Source: Planotetraspora thailandica (GTDB lineage Bacteria; Actinomycetota; Actinomycetes; Streptosporangiales; Streptosporangiaceae). From it: a DNA stretch of 64,000 nt. The translations under genes and the position numbers were made by a program. The notes under the pieces are model-generated. The model had not been told where the DNA came from, ran no database searches, and saw nothing but the letters and a program-made list of their open reading frames with translations. This document shows positions 1 to 9,093 of this stretch, piece by piece. The first letter of the stretch is position 1. Each line of letters starts with the position of its first letter. The stretch is from NCBI RefSeq assembly GCF_016863335.1, contig NZ_BOOR01000033.1, forward strand, positions 1 through 64,000. Direction: 5' to 3'.

Positions 1-318
1 GCTCCTGAGGTCTCCTCCCAAGCCCTGGGCCCAGGAGACTGGCTGGTGCGGTTGGAGAAGGCCGGACACTGGCCTATCAGTTGGCTGGAGATTCACCGGG
101 CGCGCATGCCCACCAAAGACGAGGCCGCTCTGCTGGAGATCCCGACCAGCCTCCCCGTTCTGGAGATCGTGCGTGTGGGCACGTCCGGTGGAGATGGGCA
201 GCCGATTGAGGTGACGGAGTACATCGTGGCCAGCGACCGAGTCGAAACCGTTCACATCCTGCACCGCGACGAATCCGCACAAGCCCCGTGGCCTGACGAC
301 ACCGAGACGGGCAGGTGA
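1..318 (+). CDS. GntR-family regulator, C-terminal UTRA domain (5' truncated by window)
   Basis: The frame is open from the first base, so only the last ~105 residues of a longer gene are present. The fragment fits the end of a UTRA effector-binding domain, the C-terminal half of HutC-type GntR repressors: an aliphatic stretch ending LLEIPTSLPVLEIVRVG, then GQPIEVTEYIVASDR, the conserved final strand with an Asp-Arg pair. The family binds small metabolites and releases DNA when loaded. The N-terminal winged helix lies outside the window, so the target is unknown. It ends 6 bases before a PP2C phosphatase gene and is probably cotranscribed with it. Confidence 0.75.
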   Translation, partial: APEVSSQALGPGDWLVRLEKAGHWPISWLEIHRARMPTKDEAALLEIPTSLPVLEIVRVGTSGGDGQPIEVTEYIVASDRVETVHILHRDESAQAPWPDDTETGR

Positions 319-324
319 CCGAAG

Positions 325-1050
325 ATGACCATCGTCGTCGAGGCCGCAGCACGCACGCATGTCGGACTCGTGCGCAAGCGCAACGAGGACTGCCTCTACG
401 CGGGTCGATCGCTGTTCGCGGTCGCCGATGGTCTGGGCGGCCATGTCTCAGGCGACACCGCCAGCGCCACCGTGATCGAAACCCTTGAACCGTACGATCG
501 GCAGTTCGTTCCCGAGGACCTCCCCGACGTCTTGGGGCGGATGGTCAGCGTGGCCAACACAGCTCTACGCCGCCAAATCGAAACCGCCCCGGAACTGGCG
601 GGCATGGCCACCACCTTGGTAGCCATGCTGCGGTCCGGAACGACGGCGGTCGTGGCGAACGTGGGCGACTCCCGCGCTTACCTACTGCGTGGTAGCCGCG
701 ACAGAGCATCCCGTCTCAACCAGATCACCGAGGATCACATCTACGGGAACCTGGTGGCTGCCGCGGGCAACGTACCGAACCTGCCCGCACGCCTGTCCCG
801 CTTCCTCGACGGTCGAATTGATGGTCGATCCCCCGACCTGACCGCCTGCGACCTCCGCCCCGAGGACCGTTTCCTGTTGTGTTCGGATGGACTGAGCGCG
901 GTTGTGCCCATTGAACTCATCCACGAGGCCATGAGAGCACCTACCGGTCCGGAAGAAACGGCTGATCGCCTCATCACTCTCGCCAACGATCGTGGGGGCC
1001 CGGACAACATCAGCGTGATCGTCATCGACGTACGAGCCAAGCCGATCTAG
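325..1050 (+). CDS. PP2C-family Ser/Thr protein phosphatase
   Basis: A 241-residue stand-alone PPM/PP2C catalytic domain that removes phosphate from Ser/Thr residues using two metal ions. Visible motifs in order are RNEDCLY (~residues 17-23), VADGLGGHVSGD (~33-44) with the metal-binding Asp, GDSRAYLL (~113), RFLLCSDGLS (~183-192) and GGPDNISVIV (~224-233) with the last metal Asp. There is no signal peptide or membrane segment, so it is cytosolic. It follows the GntR gene by 6 bases. Such enzymes usually oppose Hanks-type kinases. The only kinase in this window is 34 kb away, so a link between them is speculative. Confidence 0.9.
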   Translation: MTIVVEAAARTHVGLVRKRNEDCLYAGRSLFAVADGLGGHVSGDTASATVIETLEPYDRQFVPEDLPDVLGRMVSVANTALRRQIETAPELAGMATTLVAMLRSGTTAVVANVGDSRAYLLRGSRDRASRLNQITEDHIYGNLVAAAGNVPNLPARLSRFLDGRIDGRSPDLTACDLRPEDRFLLCSDGLSAVVPIELIHEAMRAPTGPEETADRLITLANDRGGPDNISVIVIDVRAKPI

Positions 1051-1207
1051 TCCTCGTGTCCCGCTCCGGGGACGCCATGCAGGCGTGAAATCGGATAGGC
1101 AGCGCCCGTACGTTGTCCGATGCCGATCGGGCCTCGATACGCGATCACCTGAAGCACCTGATGGCTGCAGGCGCTGTAGTGTTCGGAGGCGCCGATGAAG
1201 GAGACAG

Positions 1208-1759
1208 ATGGCCTTCGATCCGCAGCTCAACCCGGCGGACGCTACCGCTGAGCTACCGTTCGCCCGCATCAGGTACAGAACCGCGTGTCTGCTCTTTTGC
1301 GGATCCGAGGTGGCGCTCATTCGTCGGCCCCGCCCTAGCGGTGATCACTACTCGATTCCCGGCGGGAACGTTGGCCATGGGGAGAACATCCATGACGCTC
1401 TCCAGCGGGAACTGGCCGAGGAACTGCACCTCGACCTTGATGACGCGGATGGCCTGCACCTCGCCTGGCTTCAGGACCAGATGGTCCACAGACCGGGGAA
1501 CACCGCGGCCCCTCGCAAACTCCACCTGGTCTTCCGAGCGTTCATCAGTGAAGCGGTCCGGGGAGGCCTGGCCACCGTCGAACAAGATGACATCGAGGAC
1601 GGCGACATCATCTGGCTCCACTACCGGGAACTCGCCGGCATCCACCTGTATCCCGATGTCGGTGTGAAGGCCGCGTCCCTTGCTTCGCCCCGGGCTGTCA
1701 TTTTCGCGGCAGACGTCCTGCTTCCACCCCTCAACGACGACACGTTTCAGTGGAAGTAA
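1208..1759 (+). CDS. NUDIX hydrolase
   Basis: A 183-residue cytosolic NUDIX-fold enzyme, expected to hydrolyse a nucleoside diphosphate linked to another moiety. The Nudix box runs from GGNVGHGE to RELAEEL (~residues 55-77), with the metal-binding REXXEE glutamates intact. The position usually held by glycine after EE is His (EELHL), a small departure from consensus. The start is set by AAGGAGA at ~1197-1203, seven or so bases before ATG. The 157 bases upstream hold a short open stretch that looks like a regulator remnant but cannot be supported as a gene. Substrate unknown. Confidence 0.85.
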   Translation: MAFDPQLNPADATAELPFARIRYRTACLLFCGSEVALIRRPRPSGDHYSIPGGNVGHGENIHDALQRELAEELHLDLDDADGLHLAWLQDQMVHRPGNTAAPRKLHLVFRAFISEAVRGGLATVEQDDIEDGDIIWLHYRELAGIHLYPDVGVKAASLASPRAVIFAADVLLPPLNDDTFQWK

Positions 1760-1804
1760 GCCCAGAGACGTGCTGTAGCCCATCTGGGTTGCGGTGCACG
1801 ACAG

Positions 1805-2258
1805 CCACGGTGCAGGGGCATCGACAAGGGGGTTGAGGAGTACGGCGCGGACCGGCTCCTTGGCGAGTTAGCCGACGAGGTGAAAGAGCGGCGGTATCGC
1901 CCCTGCCGGTGATTCCTGCGTGTGAAGCTCCGGGCCGCGAACCGCTGTCAAGCGCAGGCTGACTGCCGACCAACCGCCACAGTCCCCCACCAGTGGGAAC
2001 GCTGGTGGCTGCAGGTCGTCCGCAAGGCGATCGCCGCTGACAACCTCGTCCACCACGGCCGACCTTGCCCATCCGGCGATGACCACACCCGTCTCGTGCA
2101 CACAACACGCGCACGCAGGCTCCATGCCCGTCAACGCAACCCAGCACAGCAATCCCGCTCGCCCTCGCGGCTTGCTTGAGCCGGATGCCCGGAAACGGGC
2201 ACGTCCGGTTCTGAGGGGGCCGTGGCGCAGCAATGCGCTCCGGCTACCCGGCGGATGG
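1805..2258 (+). mobile_element. Degenerate group II intron remnant (RT fragments plus ribozyme 3' end)
   Basis: Nothing intact is encoded between the NUDIX gene and the OLD nuclease gene, but the stretch reads as a collapsed group II intron. From 1811 one frame gives CRGIDKGVEEYGADRLLGEL and later RRYRPC before a stop at 1910-1912; this resembles the N-terminal part of intron-encoded reverse transcriptases. Around 2090-2130 a frame reads LVHTTRARRLHARQ, like the HNH end of such proteins. The ribozyme domain V and a domain VI-like hairpin (~2216-2250) follow. The central RT region, including the YADD motif, is absent, so the element is a deletion relic. Boundaries are approximate. Confidence 0.72.
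2178..2211 (+). ncRNA. Group II intron domain V
   Basis: A 34-base hairpin with the canonical layout: outer arms GAGCCGGA and TCCGGTTC pair fully (one G-U), an inner CCCG/CGGG stem is capped by a GAAA tetraloop, the AGC catalytic triad sits on the 5' arm, and an unpaired CG-type bulge lies on the 3' arm. Downstream, TGAGGGGG and a second hairpin with a GCAA loop match J5/6 and domain VI. Domain V is the most conserved part of these ribozymes, so this is strong evidence for the intron remnant even though the protein is gone. Confidence 0.88.
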
Positions 2259-2509
2259 ACGGGCGCAGCGCCCGACTACCGCTTACCGCTGATAACGGCG
2301 ATCCGATGGCGGTTCAGGGCATCGGCGCTGACCACAACCTGAAATCAACCCTCAGCCGAACCACTCAGCCGACCAATCGAAGCTTGCGAAAGATCGAGGT
2401 TAAGGATGCCCTTTATATGAAAAGGTCGGGCACGAGATGGCCGAAATGAGCAATGAGCGAATGAAGGGAGTAAAGTTGCTCAGATGCGCCGTGGGGGAAT
2501 TCCGACTGA

Positions 2510-4462
2510 ATGTGCGGTCGTGAGGGGTGTGACGGCTTGTACTTGGGGCGTATAGAGGCTGCCGGGTTTCGATCGTTGCGCAGTGCAGAGCTTGACCTCC
2601 GGCCCGCTGTGACCGTCCTGGTGGGGGAGAACAACGGCGGCAAGAGCAACACGATCGATGTGCTGCGGCTGCTCACCGAACCACTCGAAGACGGACGGCC
2701 CCGGCGCTGGTGGACGTCGCGGGATGCGGCCGATGACCATGACGACCAGGTGAAGCTCACCGCTACCTACCGCGCCTTGACACCGGCGGAGGCCGGAACT
2801 TACCTTCAAGCACGCGTTCCCAGTCCCTTCGGGCCAGCAGATGAGTCGTGCGCACGATACGCCGTTGCCTACACCCCTCCCCCACCCGGATCTCGGTCAG
2901 GCCGTACGACATGGTCGGCCGGAGGTAAGGACGGCGATCCGGAACCGGAAGTGCGCCGGGGCATTCGGCACGTGTACCTGCCTCCGCTACGCGATGCCCA
3001 GCAGGAGCTCGCGTCGGGCTCGGGCCAGAGTCTGAGGCTGATTTTGGCCGCCACCCTCGGCGGAGACCCTGAGAAGATCGAGAAGTTCGAGATCGATTAC
3101 CTCCAGTCCCTGCGCGAATTCGAGAAGCAGCAGGACGCAATTGCTGATGCCGAGAAGCGCATCAACCGCCCGCTTCAGCAGCTCACCGAAGGAGCACGGG
3201 CGCAGGGTATGAAGCTGCGGTTCGCCGAGCCGAAGCTGGAGGCGATCGCGCGAGCGTTGCGCGCCCGGATGAGCGACGCGGGCATGGCCCCGGAGGACGT
3301 CGCCAGATCCGGGCTCGGCTACGCCAACCTGCTCTACATCGCGACGGTGCTGACTGAGCTAGAGGCGGCGAAAGAGGCTGATCTGACCCTGCTCCTGGTG
3401 GAGGAGCCGGAGGCGCACCTTCATCCTCAGCTGCAGACGCTGCTGCTCAGGCTGCTCTACGACCGCGCGTATGCCTCTGCCAAGGGGCCGGAAGACCCAG
3501 GACAGCCGAGCGGAAGGATCCAGGTCGTCATCACGACGCATTCCCCCGTTCTGGCCTCAGTCGCACCAGTGGATGATCTGGTGATCCTTCGTGTCCACGA
3601 GACCGAAGTGGCTGCCGGGTCAGCGGACACCGGCACCCGTCGGCGGGAGACCGCCATCGTGCCCGTCTCCCGATTGGGGCTTTCGTCCTCCGAGTCCGCG
3701 AAGCTGAGCAGGTACCTCGACGTCACCAAGAGCACCATGTTGTTCGGCGACAGGGTGATTCTCGTGGAGGGCATCGCCGAAGCTCTCCTGCTGCCACCGT
3801 TCGCTGGCCGCGTGGTCGACGATTTGGGCCAGCGTCTTGTCGACCTCGACGAGGCCCAGGTTACGTCCCTGACCAGCGCCGCCACGTCCCGCTTTCGCGG
3901 AACCCCGATCGTGACCGTCGACGGAGTCGACTTCAAGCCGTTCCTGAAGATCCTTCTAGCTGGTCCCGACGGTCACCGCGTGGCCGACAAAGTGCTCGTG
4001 ATCACTGACCAGGACCCCACGCGCCGACCTCGCGACGAAGACGATCCGGAGGAGACCAGAACCGGCTACAACCGCAAGGAGAGTTTGCTGCGGTACCTGA
4101 AAACTGATCTCAAGGTCCCTGACCGGCACTTCAAAATCGTCGAAGCCGTTCCCACCCTCGAGCCCCAGCTCTTCAGTGAGACTAACGCTCCGCTGCTCCG
4201 AGAGATCTTCCTCGGAATCAGGAAGCAATCCGGGAAGGTGTGGGACGACACCATCACGAGCCTTCCACCCGACGAGAGACCTGAAGAGTTCAACAAACTG
4301 TTCGCCCCGTATGCGAAGGGCGGCAAGAACCTGGCGAAGGGCGAATACAGCTATCGCCTGAGCGCGCGCCTCGCCGATCCGTCAGCACGCTTCGAGGTGC
4401 CGCCTTATCTGAGCGAAGGCCTGATCTGGCTCATGGACATCGATGGGCAGGTACGTGTATGA
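2510..4462 (+). CDS. OLD-family ATPase/TOPRIM nuclease (GajA-like, pair 1)
   Basis: A 650-residue protein with an N-terminal ABC-type ATPase and a C-terminal TOPRIM nuclease, the GajA/OLD architecture. Walker A is VGENNGGKSN (~37-46), Walker B LLLVEEPEAHLHPQ (~296-309), the H-loop TTHSP (~342). TOPRIM motifs are the glutamate in ILVEGIAE (~417-424) and the acidic ITDQDP (~497-502). In Gabija systems GajA is a nucleotide-sensing nicking endonuclease that acts with the UvrD-like GajB. The next gene overlaps it by 4 bases and encodes such a helicase. An internal TTG at 2537 preceded by GAGGGG could be the real start. PARIS or retron-linked OLD proteins are alternatives, but the helicase partner favours Gabija. 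Confidence 0.85.
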   Translation: MCGREGCDGLYLGRIEAAGFRSLRSAELDLRPAVTVLVGENNGGKSNTIDVLRLLTEPLEDGRPRRWWTSRDAADDHDDQVKLTATYRALTPAEAGTYLQARVPSPFGPADESCARYAVAYTPPPPGSRSGRTTWSAGGKDGDPEPEVRRGIRHVYLPPLRDAQQELASGSGQSLRLILAATLGGDPEKIEKFEIDYLQSLREFEKQQDAIADAEKRINRPLQQLTEGARAQGMKLRFAEPKLEAIARALRARMSDAGMAPEDVARSGLGYANLLYIATVLTELEAAKEADLTLLLVEEPEAHLHPQLQTLLLRLLYDRAYASAKGPEDPGQPSGRIQVVITTHSPVLASVAPVDDLVILRVHETEVAAGSADTGTRRRETAIVPVSRLGLSSSESAKLSRYLDVTKSTMLFGDRVILVEGIAEALLLPPFAGRVVDDLGQRLVDLDEAQVTSLTSAATSRFRGTPIVTVDGVDFKPFLKILLAGPDGHRVADKVLVITDQDPTRRPRDEDDPEETRTGYNRKESLLRYLKTDLKVPDRHFKIVEAVPTLEPQLFSETNAPLLREIFLGIRKQSGKVWDDTITSLPPDERPEEFNKLFAPYAKGGKNLAKGEYSYRLSARLADPSARFEVPPYLSEGLIWLMDIDGQVRV

Positions 4463-6306
4463 CGTCCGCTCATCCCGTACTTAGTGACGAGCAGAAGGCT
4501 GCCGTCCAGGCCGAGGCCCCGTTCTTCCTGTATGCCTGCCCCGGCGCGGGCAAGACCCGAGTACTCGTGGCTCGCCACATGCGCACACCCGCAGGCTTTC
4601 AGCGTCGCGGACGAGCGTTGATCTCTTTCACCAACCGGGCGGCCGACGAGATCAAGGACCGCTGCGAGCGGCGTGAACTCCTGGCTCCCCCGCATTTCGT
4701 GGGCACGCTCGACGTGTTTCTCTGGCGCTTCTTGGTCCGGCCTTTCCTGCCCTGCGGCGACGATGAATGGCGGCGCCTCAACGACTGGTCCGAACTCGCC
4801 AGCCCTCCCAAGGTCTATCAGCGAGCCAGCCTAGGGGCATACGACTTCAGGTACGATCCAGCGACTCGTGGTGTGCGCGCATCCCTCCCCGACGCGGCAC
4901 GACTCCTGAAGAACAGCCCGTACTCGCCAGACGCACACTGCATCGAGGCCGAGCGAGTGCGTCAACTGATGGTCGACAAGTACCGGGTGGTGACTGGGCT
5001 TGAGGTGCGTCTCATGGCGCTGGCCAACTCCAACGACGCGGCCGTCTCCGAGCTGCTGCGGAGCAGGTTTCACGAGATCGCCATCGACGAAGCCCAGGAC
5101 TGTGATCAACTCGAACTCGAAATCCTCGGCAACCTGCATGACTACGGCGTCCCTCTCGTCGTCGTCGCGGACTCGCACCAGAGCATCTATGAGTACAAGG
5201 GCTGCGAGCCGGCTGACTTCGACGCCTTCACGCGGAAGTTTCCCGAGCCCCTGACTCTCACCGGCAACTTCCGCTCCAGCGGAGCGATCTGCCAGGCCGC
5301 TTCGACGATGCGGCGCCCGGATACACCGGCAGATCGCCCTCTAGGACCTTGGAGCGACGACCGTCACCCGGTGTTGCTCATTCCCTTCTCCAGCAGACAG
5401 GCCGACAAGCGTGCGACCGAGATCGGCGGTGCTGCCGACGCCCTATCGGTATTCCTGCAGCACGCCGGTCAGCTTCAGCCCCCCGCTGTCAGCAGTCTGT
5501 CCCTTGCCTATGTCGGTAAGGATGTTGCCCGCCACGGACGCCCCGCACCCCAGATTTCGAAGTCGAAAAGCTCCGGCATCCGCCTCGCATGGGCATGCGC
5601 GACGTTCCGCGAGCCAAGCGGGGACGCGCGTCAACTCGACGTCGCCGTCCGGATCGCTCTCCATTTGCTGTGCCAGCAGTGGTTTCCCGACGAGGCAGGG
5701 ACCCTTGAAACCGTCCTGGGCAATCACGACATGCGCTTGCCCGATGCTCGCCGGCACGCCACGACCTTGCTATGCCAGCTCCCCGCCATCGACGACCGAA
5801 TGGCCGCTGACTGGCTTCGTGAAGCCAAGAAGCTGATGAGCGAGTTGCCTCGGCCTACCGGCTCAGCCGCCGGCCAACCCTCTCAGCTCAAGCTCAAGTC
5901 CGATGAGCACCAGCAGCCCATCCGCGACCTCATCGACCCGCCTGCCGCTCTCGTCGAGGAGGACACGTCAGCTGTGGATGTGATCGCGTCGACCGTGCAC
6001 AAGGCGAAGGGAGCAGAAGCCGACGCGGTCCTCATTACCCTTCCTGCGCCGAAAGCCGTCAACGAACTGATCGAGGCTTGGTCGGCCACGAGTACGTCGG
6101 AAACCCTCAGGACCTATTACGTGGCCTTCACTCGTGCCCGCCGTCTCGTGGGCTTCACCTACCCCTACGGATCCCATCAGAGCTTCACCGCACACCTTTC
6201 CAGCCTAGAAATACCATTCACCGAGTTGGGACTCACCGACCCGCTCGCGTCCCAGCCCAAGCGTGGACAGCGTCTGCTGGATCACGGACAGCAAGAGATC
6301 TTCTAG
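4459..6306 (+). CDS. UvrD/Rep-like SF1 helicase (GajB-like, pair 1)
   Basis: A 615-residue SF1A helicase overlapping the OLD gene by ATGA. Motif I is CPGAGKTRVL (~26-35), motif II IDEAQDCDQ (~209-217), motif III VADSHQSIYEYKG (~237-249), motif IV LTGNFRSSGAI (~268-278), motif V STVHKAKGAEAD (~511-522) and motif VI YVAFTRARR (~554-562), so all core motifs are intact. In Gabija the GajB subunit binds the GajA tetramer and is needed for anti-phage activity. It is larger than the ~500 residues usual for GajB and lacks a recognisable nuclease domain. A 248-base stretch without a gene follows; it carries only a weak GC hairpin at 6529-6541. Confidence 0.85.
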   Translation: MTSAHPVLSDEQKAAVQAEAPFFLYACPGAGKTRVLVARHMRTPAGFQRRGRALISFTNRAADEIKDRCERRELLAPPHFVGTLDVFLWRFLVRPFLPCGDDEWRRLNDWSELASPPKVYQRASLGAYDFRYDPATRGVRASLPDAARLLKNSPYSPDAHCIEAERVRQLMVDKYRVVTGLEVRLMALANSNDAAVSELLRSRFHEIAIDEAQDCDQLELEILGNLHDYGVPLVVVADSHQSIYEYKGCEPADFDAFTRKFPEPLTLTGNFRSSGAICQAASTMRRPDTPADRPLGPWSDDRHPVLLIPFSSRQADKRATEIGGAADALSVFLQHAGQLQPPAVSSLSLAYVGKDVARHGRPAPQISKSKSSGIRLAWACATFREPSGDARQLDVAVRIALHLLCQQWFPDEAGTLETVLGNHDMRLPDARRHATTLLCQLPAIDDRMAADWLREAKKLMSELPRPTGSAAGQPSQLKLKSDEHQQPIRDLIDPPAALVEEDTSAVDVIASTVHKAKGAEADAVLITLPAPKAVNELIEAWSATSTSETLRTYYVAFTRARRLVGFTYPYGSHQSFTAHLSSLEIPFTELGLTDPLASQPKRGQRLLDHGQQEIF

Positions 6307-6554
6307 CGCGGAGGACTGCGTGACAGGTTGATCACGAAGGGCGCGTCTTCGGGAATAACGACAGCGAGGCCCCGTAGCACAGGCGACGTCAGCACCGCGC
6401 TCGGCCGTACGGCTGAGGTGGGGGAATTGCCGGTAATGGACAAACGACACACGACGGTGATCGTCCACATGGCCTGATCAGCGGACGTCACACCGTGTTG
6501 ATCGGGCAAGGCGTGTGCACGGGAGGGCCGCGGCGGCCGCGATTGCGCACGCGA

Positions 6555-7103
6555 TCAACCTTGAAGACGAGGAGTGGGATGCGACTTGTGCGAGCGCTCG
6601 GCTGCTAGCCGGTGCACGTGCGCCTGGATGCGCGCGCGTTCCTCGGGGAAGACGCTCTCCCATTCGTCGCTGAGCCCAAACCACCGCGGCGGCTGACCGC
6701 TCTCCCCCCTCAGTGGGACATTTCGGTCCATGATGGCGGCGTATGACAGGCCCAGCGTCTGCGCCCAATCGGAGCGGTAGGAGCGGATGGATACCGCCGC
6801 CGGGATGGGAAGCAGTTCGGCCCGCAGCCCGGTTTCTTCGACGAGTTCACGGCCTGCGGCGGCCCGCGGCGTCTCACCTGGCTCGACCTTGCCGCCAGGG
6901 GGTACCCATCCGCGCCAGCGATGCCTGACAAGCAGGACATTGCTGAAGTCGGGGTCCGTCACCCAGACCTCAGCCGCAAGGGGATCCATCGGTCCGCGAC
7001 GTGCGTGCTCCAACCAGGCCCGAGCATCATCGAACTCCAGCGCAGCAAGATGAGCGTCAGCGACTGCCGCGTCCAAGGTCACATGCCTACGCACATCGTG
7101 CAT
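6555..7103 (-). CDS. NUDIX hydrolase
   Basis: A 182-residue NUDIX enzyme with a perfect Nudix box: GGKVEPGE, then RELVEETGL about seven residues on (box ~70-92). The segment before it, WVTDPDFSNVLLVRHRW, and the GWVPPGG lead-in are typical of MutT/ADP-ribose-type members. The ATG at 7103 is preferred because GGGAG lies about 10 bases upstream; an in-frame GTG at 7133 is possible. It faces the Gabija-like pair tail to tail. Unrelated in sequence to the NUDIX gene at 1208 beyond the shared fold. Substrate unknown. Confidence 0.85.
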   Translation of the reverse strand: MHDVRRHVTLDAAVADAHLAALEFDDARAWLEHARRGPMDPLAAEVWVTDPDFSNVLLVRHRWRGWVPPGGKVEPGETPRAAAGRELVEETGLRAELLPIPAAVSIRSYRSDWAQTLGLSYAAIMDRNVPLRGESGQPPRWFGLSDEWESVFPEERARIQAHVHRLAAERSHKSHPTPRLQG

Positions 7104-7167
7104 AACTCGCCACTCCCTATGCCGCGGAGACACCCGCTATCGACGTCGTGGGGGATGCAGAACATCG

Positions 7168-8658
7168 TCATCGAGTTTTTCGGTGTTCTTTTGGACCTGA
7201 TGTCTGCGCTGGCCCGCTCAGCCGAGAAGGCATGGTTGGCGTGGCCGGCAGGCCGAATCGGGCGTCGGACACGGCGGAGCGCGTAGCGGTCCAGTCCAGC
7301 CATCGTTCGGTTTTTGGTCGTTCGCGGACGATCTCACGGGTGGTTGGTGGGCGCCGTAGCTGCATTGAGTGAATTTCCGGCCACAGTTGGAGCCTCTGCT
7401 CGGAATCGGAGCTCAGAAAGATCGCCTCGCTGAGTGCCCACGACGTACGCGCTGTGGGTGCGGCGAGATCGAGGTAGGCGATCCGTAGCAGCTCTGTGTC
7501 GCCTCTACTCAGGCCGCCGCGCATGATGGCGCGGAGTGCCCCTGTTCGATCCTGCTCGGCTATGGTGCCGAGGGCCTCGGACGCGTGCAGGAGCGATCGG
7601 AGCATGGGAACCATGTGCGAGGTGTTCTGGGCGATCTCGGCGGGCTTCCTGATTGGGGAGGCGTGCTGCGGCACTGGGGTCCACAGCGGGTTGGTGTGCA
7701 GTAGACGGCCGAGGCGAACGATTACCTGTTCAAGGTGTTGTTGACGAACCGAGGAGGCGAAGCGGCCGGGGGAGAGGTGGCGGTGCCAGGCGTGACGTAC
7801 GCCCTTCCATGCCGCGTGAGCCTGTTCGAATCCATCGGTCGCGTGCTGCAGGAGCATGCTGAGATCGTGTCGGCGGTCGGAGTTCAGTTCGTAGGCGCGG
7901 CGGGTGAGCTGGTTAAGGAGTCTGGCGCCGATGTGGGTGGTGATCGTGGCCGCCAGAGCCGTACGGGGCCATTCGGACGGTCCGTTCTCCAAATATTGGT
8001 AGCTCAGGGAGCGAAGAGCGTCCGTGCCGCTGATGATTCCTTGGCACAGCTCATCTGGGCTCTGCGGCAGGTGCGGGGTCGCCAGGGGCTGGGCGAGTTG
8101 ATTGAGAGGTACGGCTCCCAGGGCGGCTGATCCGTCGAGTTGCGACGCCTCGATGATGGCGGGCGACGCCAGGAGGTGCGGAACGGCCTGGATGCCGAGG
8201 ATGTGAATGGGACGGGTCCGCCTCAGGATCGCGGACAGCATCAAGGCGGTGTCTGCGACGTCCTTGAGTAGTTGATCACGTACGTGCTGGTCGGAGATGA
8301 CGCTCGACCAGTCGGACCGGGCATGGGTCCTGCGGGGGGCGAAGTGCGTGGCGAGCAGGTCATCGGCCGCACCCCAGGCTGTCGCGGCGGCGGACAGATG
8401 CATCGGGATCGGGTGCTCATGCCGCCTGCCGGCGGATTCCACCAGGCTGAGCAGATGACTGGCATCGTGAAGTGGCCGGGCGAGTTGGGATGAGCCTCCG
8501 AAACCGCTTGCGCATCTGGCCAACGTGGCGGTGAGTGACGCGCCGGCCTGGTAGATCGCTGCCGAGTCGTGATCACGGTCTCCACTGTGAGTGTGTGCTG
8601 CGGCGATCTCCATATGGGCACGGGCGCCGTCGACGAAGTCCCCGAAGGTCGCGGTCAT
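7168..8658 (-). CDS. Unknown helical protein at the end of the transfer operon
   Basis: A 496-residue Ala/Leu/His-rich protein, probably all alpha-helical and soluble, with no motif I recognise. The start is fixed by an ATGA overlap with the upstream gene (stop at 8655-8657), which also excludes a 65-residue low-complexity extension that is open upstream. It is the last gene of the minus-strand run that includes VirD4, so it may be an accessory protein of the mobile element. No catalytic residues, signal peptide or membrane segments are apparent. Confidence 0.65.
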   Translation of the reverse strand: MTATFGDFVDGARAHMEIAAAHTHSGDRDHDSAAIYQAGASLTATLARCASGFGGSSQLARPLHDASHLLSLVESAGRRHEHPIPMHLSAAATAWGAADDLLATHFAPRRTHARSDWSSVISDQHVRDQLLKDVADTALMLSAILRRTRPIHILGIQAVPHLLASPAIIEASQLDGSAALGAVPLNQLAQPLATPHLPQSPDELCQGIISGTDALRSLSYQYLENGPSEWPRTALAATITTHIGARLLNQLTRRAYELNSDRRHDLSMLLQHATDGFEQAHAAWKGVRHAWHRHLSPGRFASSVRQQHLEQVIVRLGRLLHTNPLWTPVPQHASPIRKPAEIAQNTSHMVPMLRSLLHASEALGTIAEQDRTGALRAIMRGGLSRGDTELLRIAYLDLAAPTARTSWALSEAIFLSSDSEQRLQLWPEIHSMQLRRPPTTREIVRERPKTERWLDWTATRSAVSDARFGLPATPTMPSRLSGPAQTSGPKEHRKTR

Positions 8659-9050
8659 GATGCCAGCAGGTCCCGGAGACGTGCCGCACGCGCGGCGGCG
8701 TTCAGCAGGTTGAGCTGCGCGTCGCTGTCCGCGCCTTGTGTTGCGATGTTCAGGAGGACGTCGCAGATCAGCCCGCCCAGTTTGCTGACATCGGCAAGGT
8801 CGGGCACTGTCCCTACAGCGCGACGTCCGAGGCCGAGTTCTGGTTCGTACCACGAGCGGAGTTCGGCCAGGCCCTCCAGAGCTTCTTGATGGAGGCGAGC
8901 GTAAGAGGCGTACATGGCATGGTGGCCGCTCTCCTCGCCTTCCTGCATCGTTATGGCGATCGCTTCGAGCGCCTCGGCCGCCGCTGCGATTGCTTCCTCG
9001 GGCTCCTTGTAGCGCTGTTGGCTGAGTCGTTCGTAGGCGTAGTCGATCAT
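8655..9050 (-). CDS. Small unknown helical protein of the transfer operon
   Basis: A 131-residue, Ala- and Glu-rich protein likely to be a helical bundle or coiled coil (EEAIAAAAEALEAIA near the N-terminus). An ATG at 9050 with AAGGAG eight bases upstream is a better start than the in-frame GTG at 9059. It overlaps the following 496-residue gene by four bases, implying translational coupling. No domain recognised; its position suggests a role in the conjugation element. Confidence 0.6.
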   Translation of the reverse strand: MIDYAYERLSQQRYKEPEEAIAAAAEALEAIAITMQEGEESGHHAMYASYARLHQEALEGLAELRSWYEPELGLGRRAVGTVPDLADVSKLGGLICDVLLNIATQGADSDAQLNLLNAAARAARLRDLLAS

Positions 9051-9093
9051 CTTGCCCACTCCTTTCCTCGGCTGCGCTGCGTCGGTACGGATC

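Noticed and set aside
1113-1667. A plus-strand frame starting before the NUDIX gene
   Set aside because: Past 1208 it overlaps the NUDIX gene out of frame and reads as low-complexity. Its first ~30 residues look regulator-like but are too short to support.
6303-6509. A 68-codon minus-strand frame after the first helicase
   Set aside because: No ribosome binding site, no recognisable family, and it overlaps the end of the helicase gene; the stretch 6307-6554 seems to hold only a weak hairpin at 6529-6541.
7810-7840. TTCGAATCC resembling a tRNA T-loop
   Set aside because: No acceptor, D or anticodon arm can be formed around it, and it lies inside a coding gene on the other strand.
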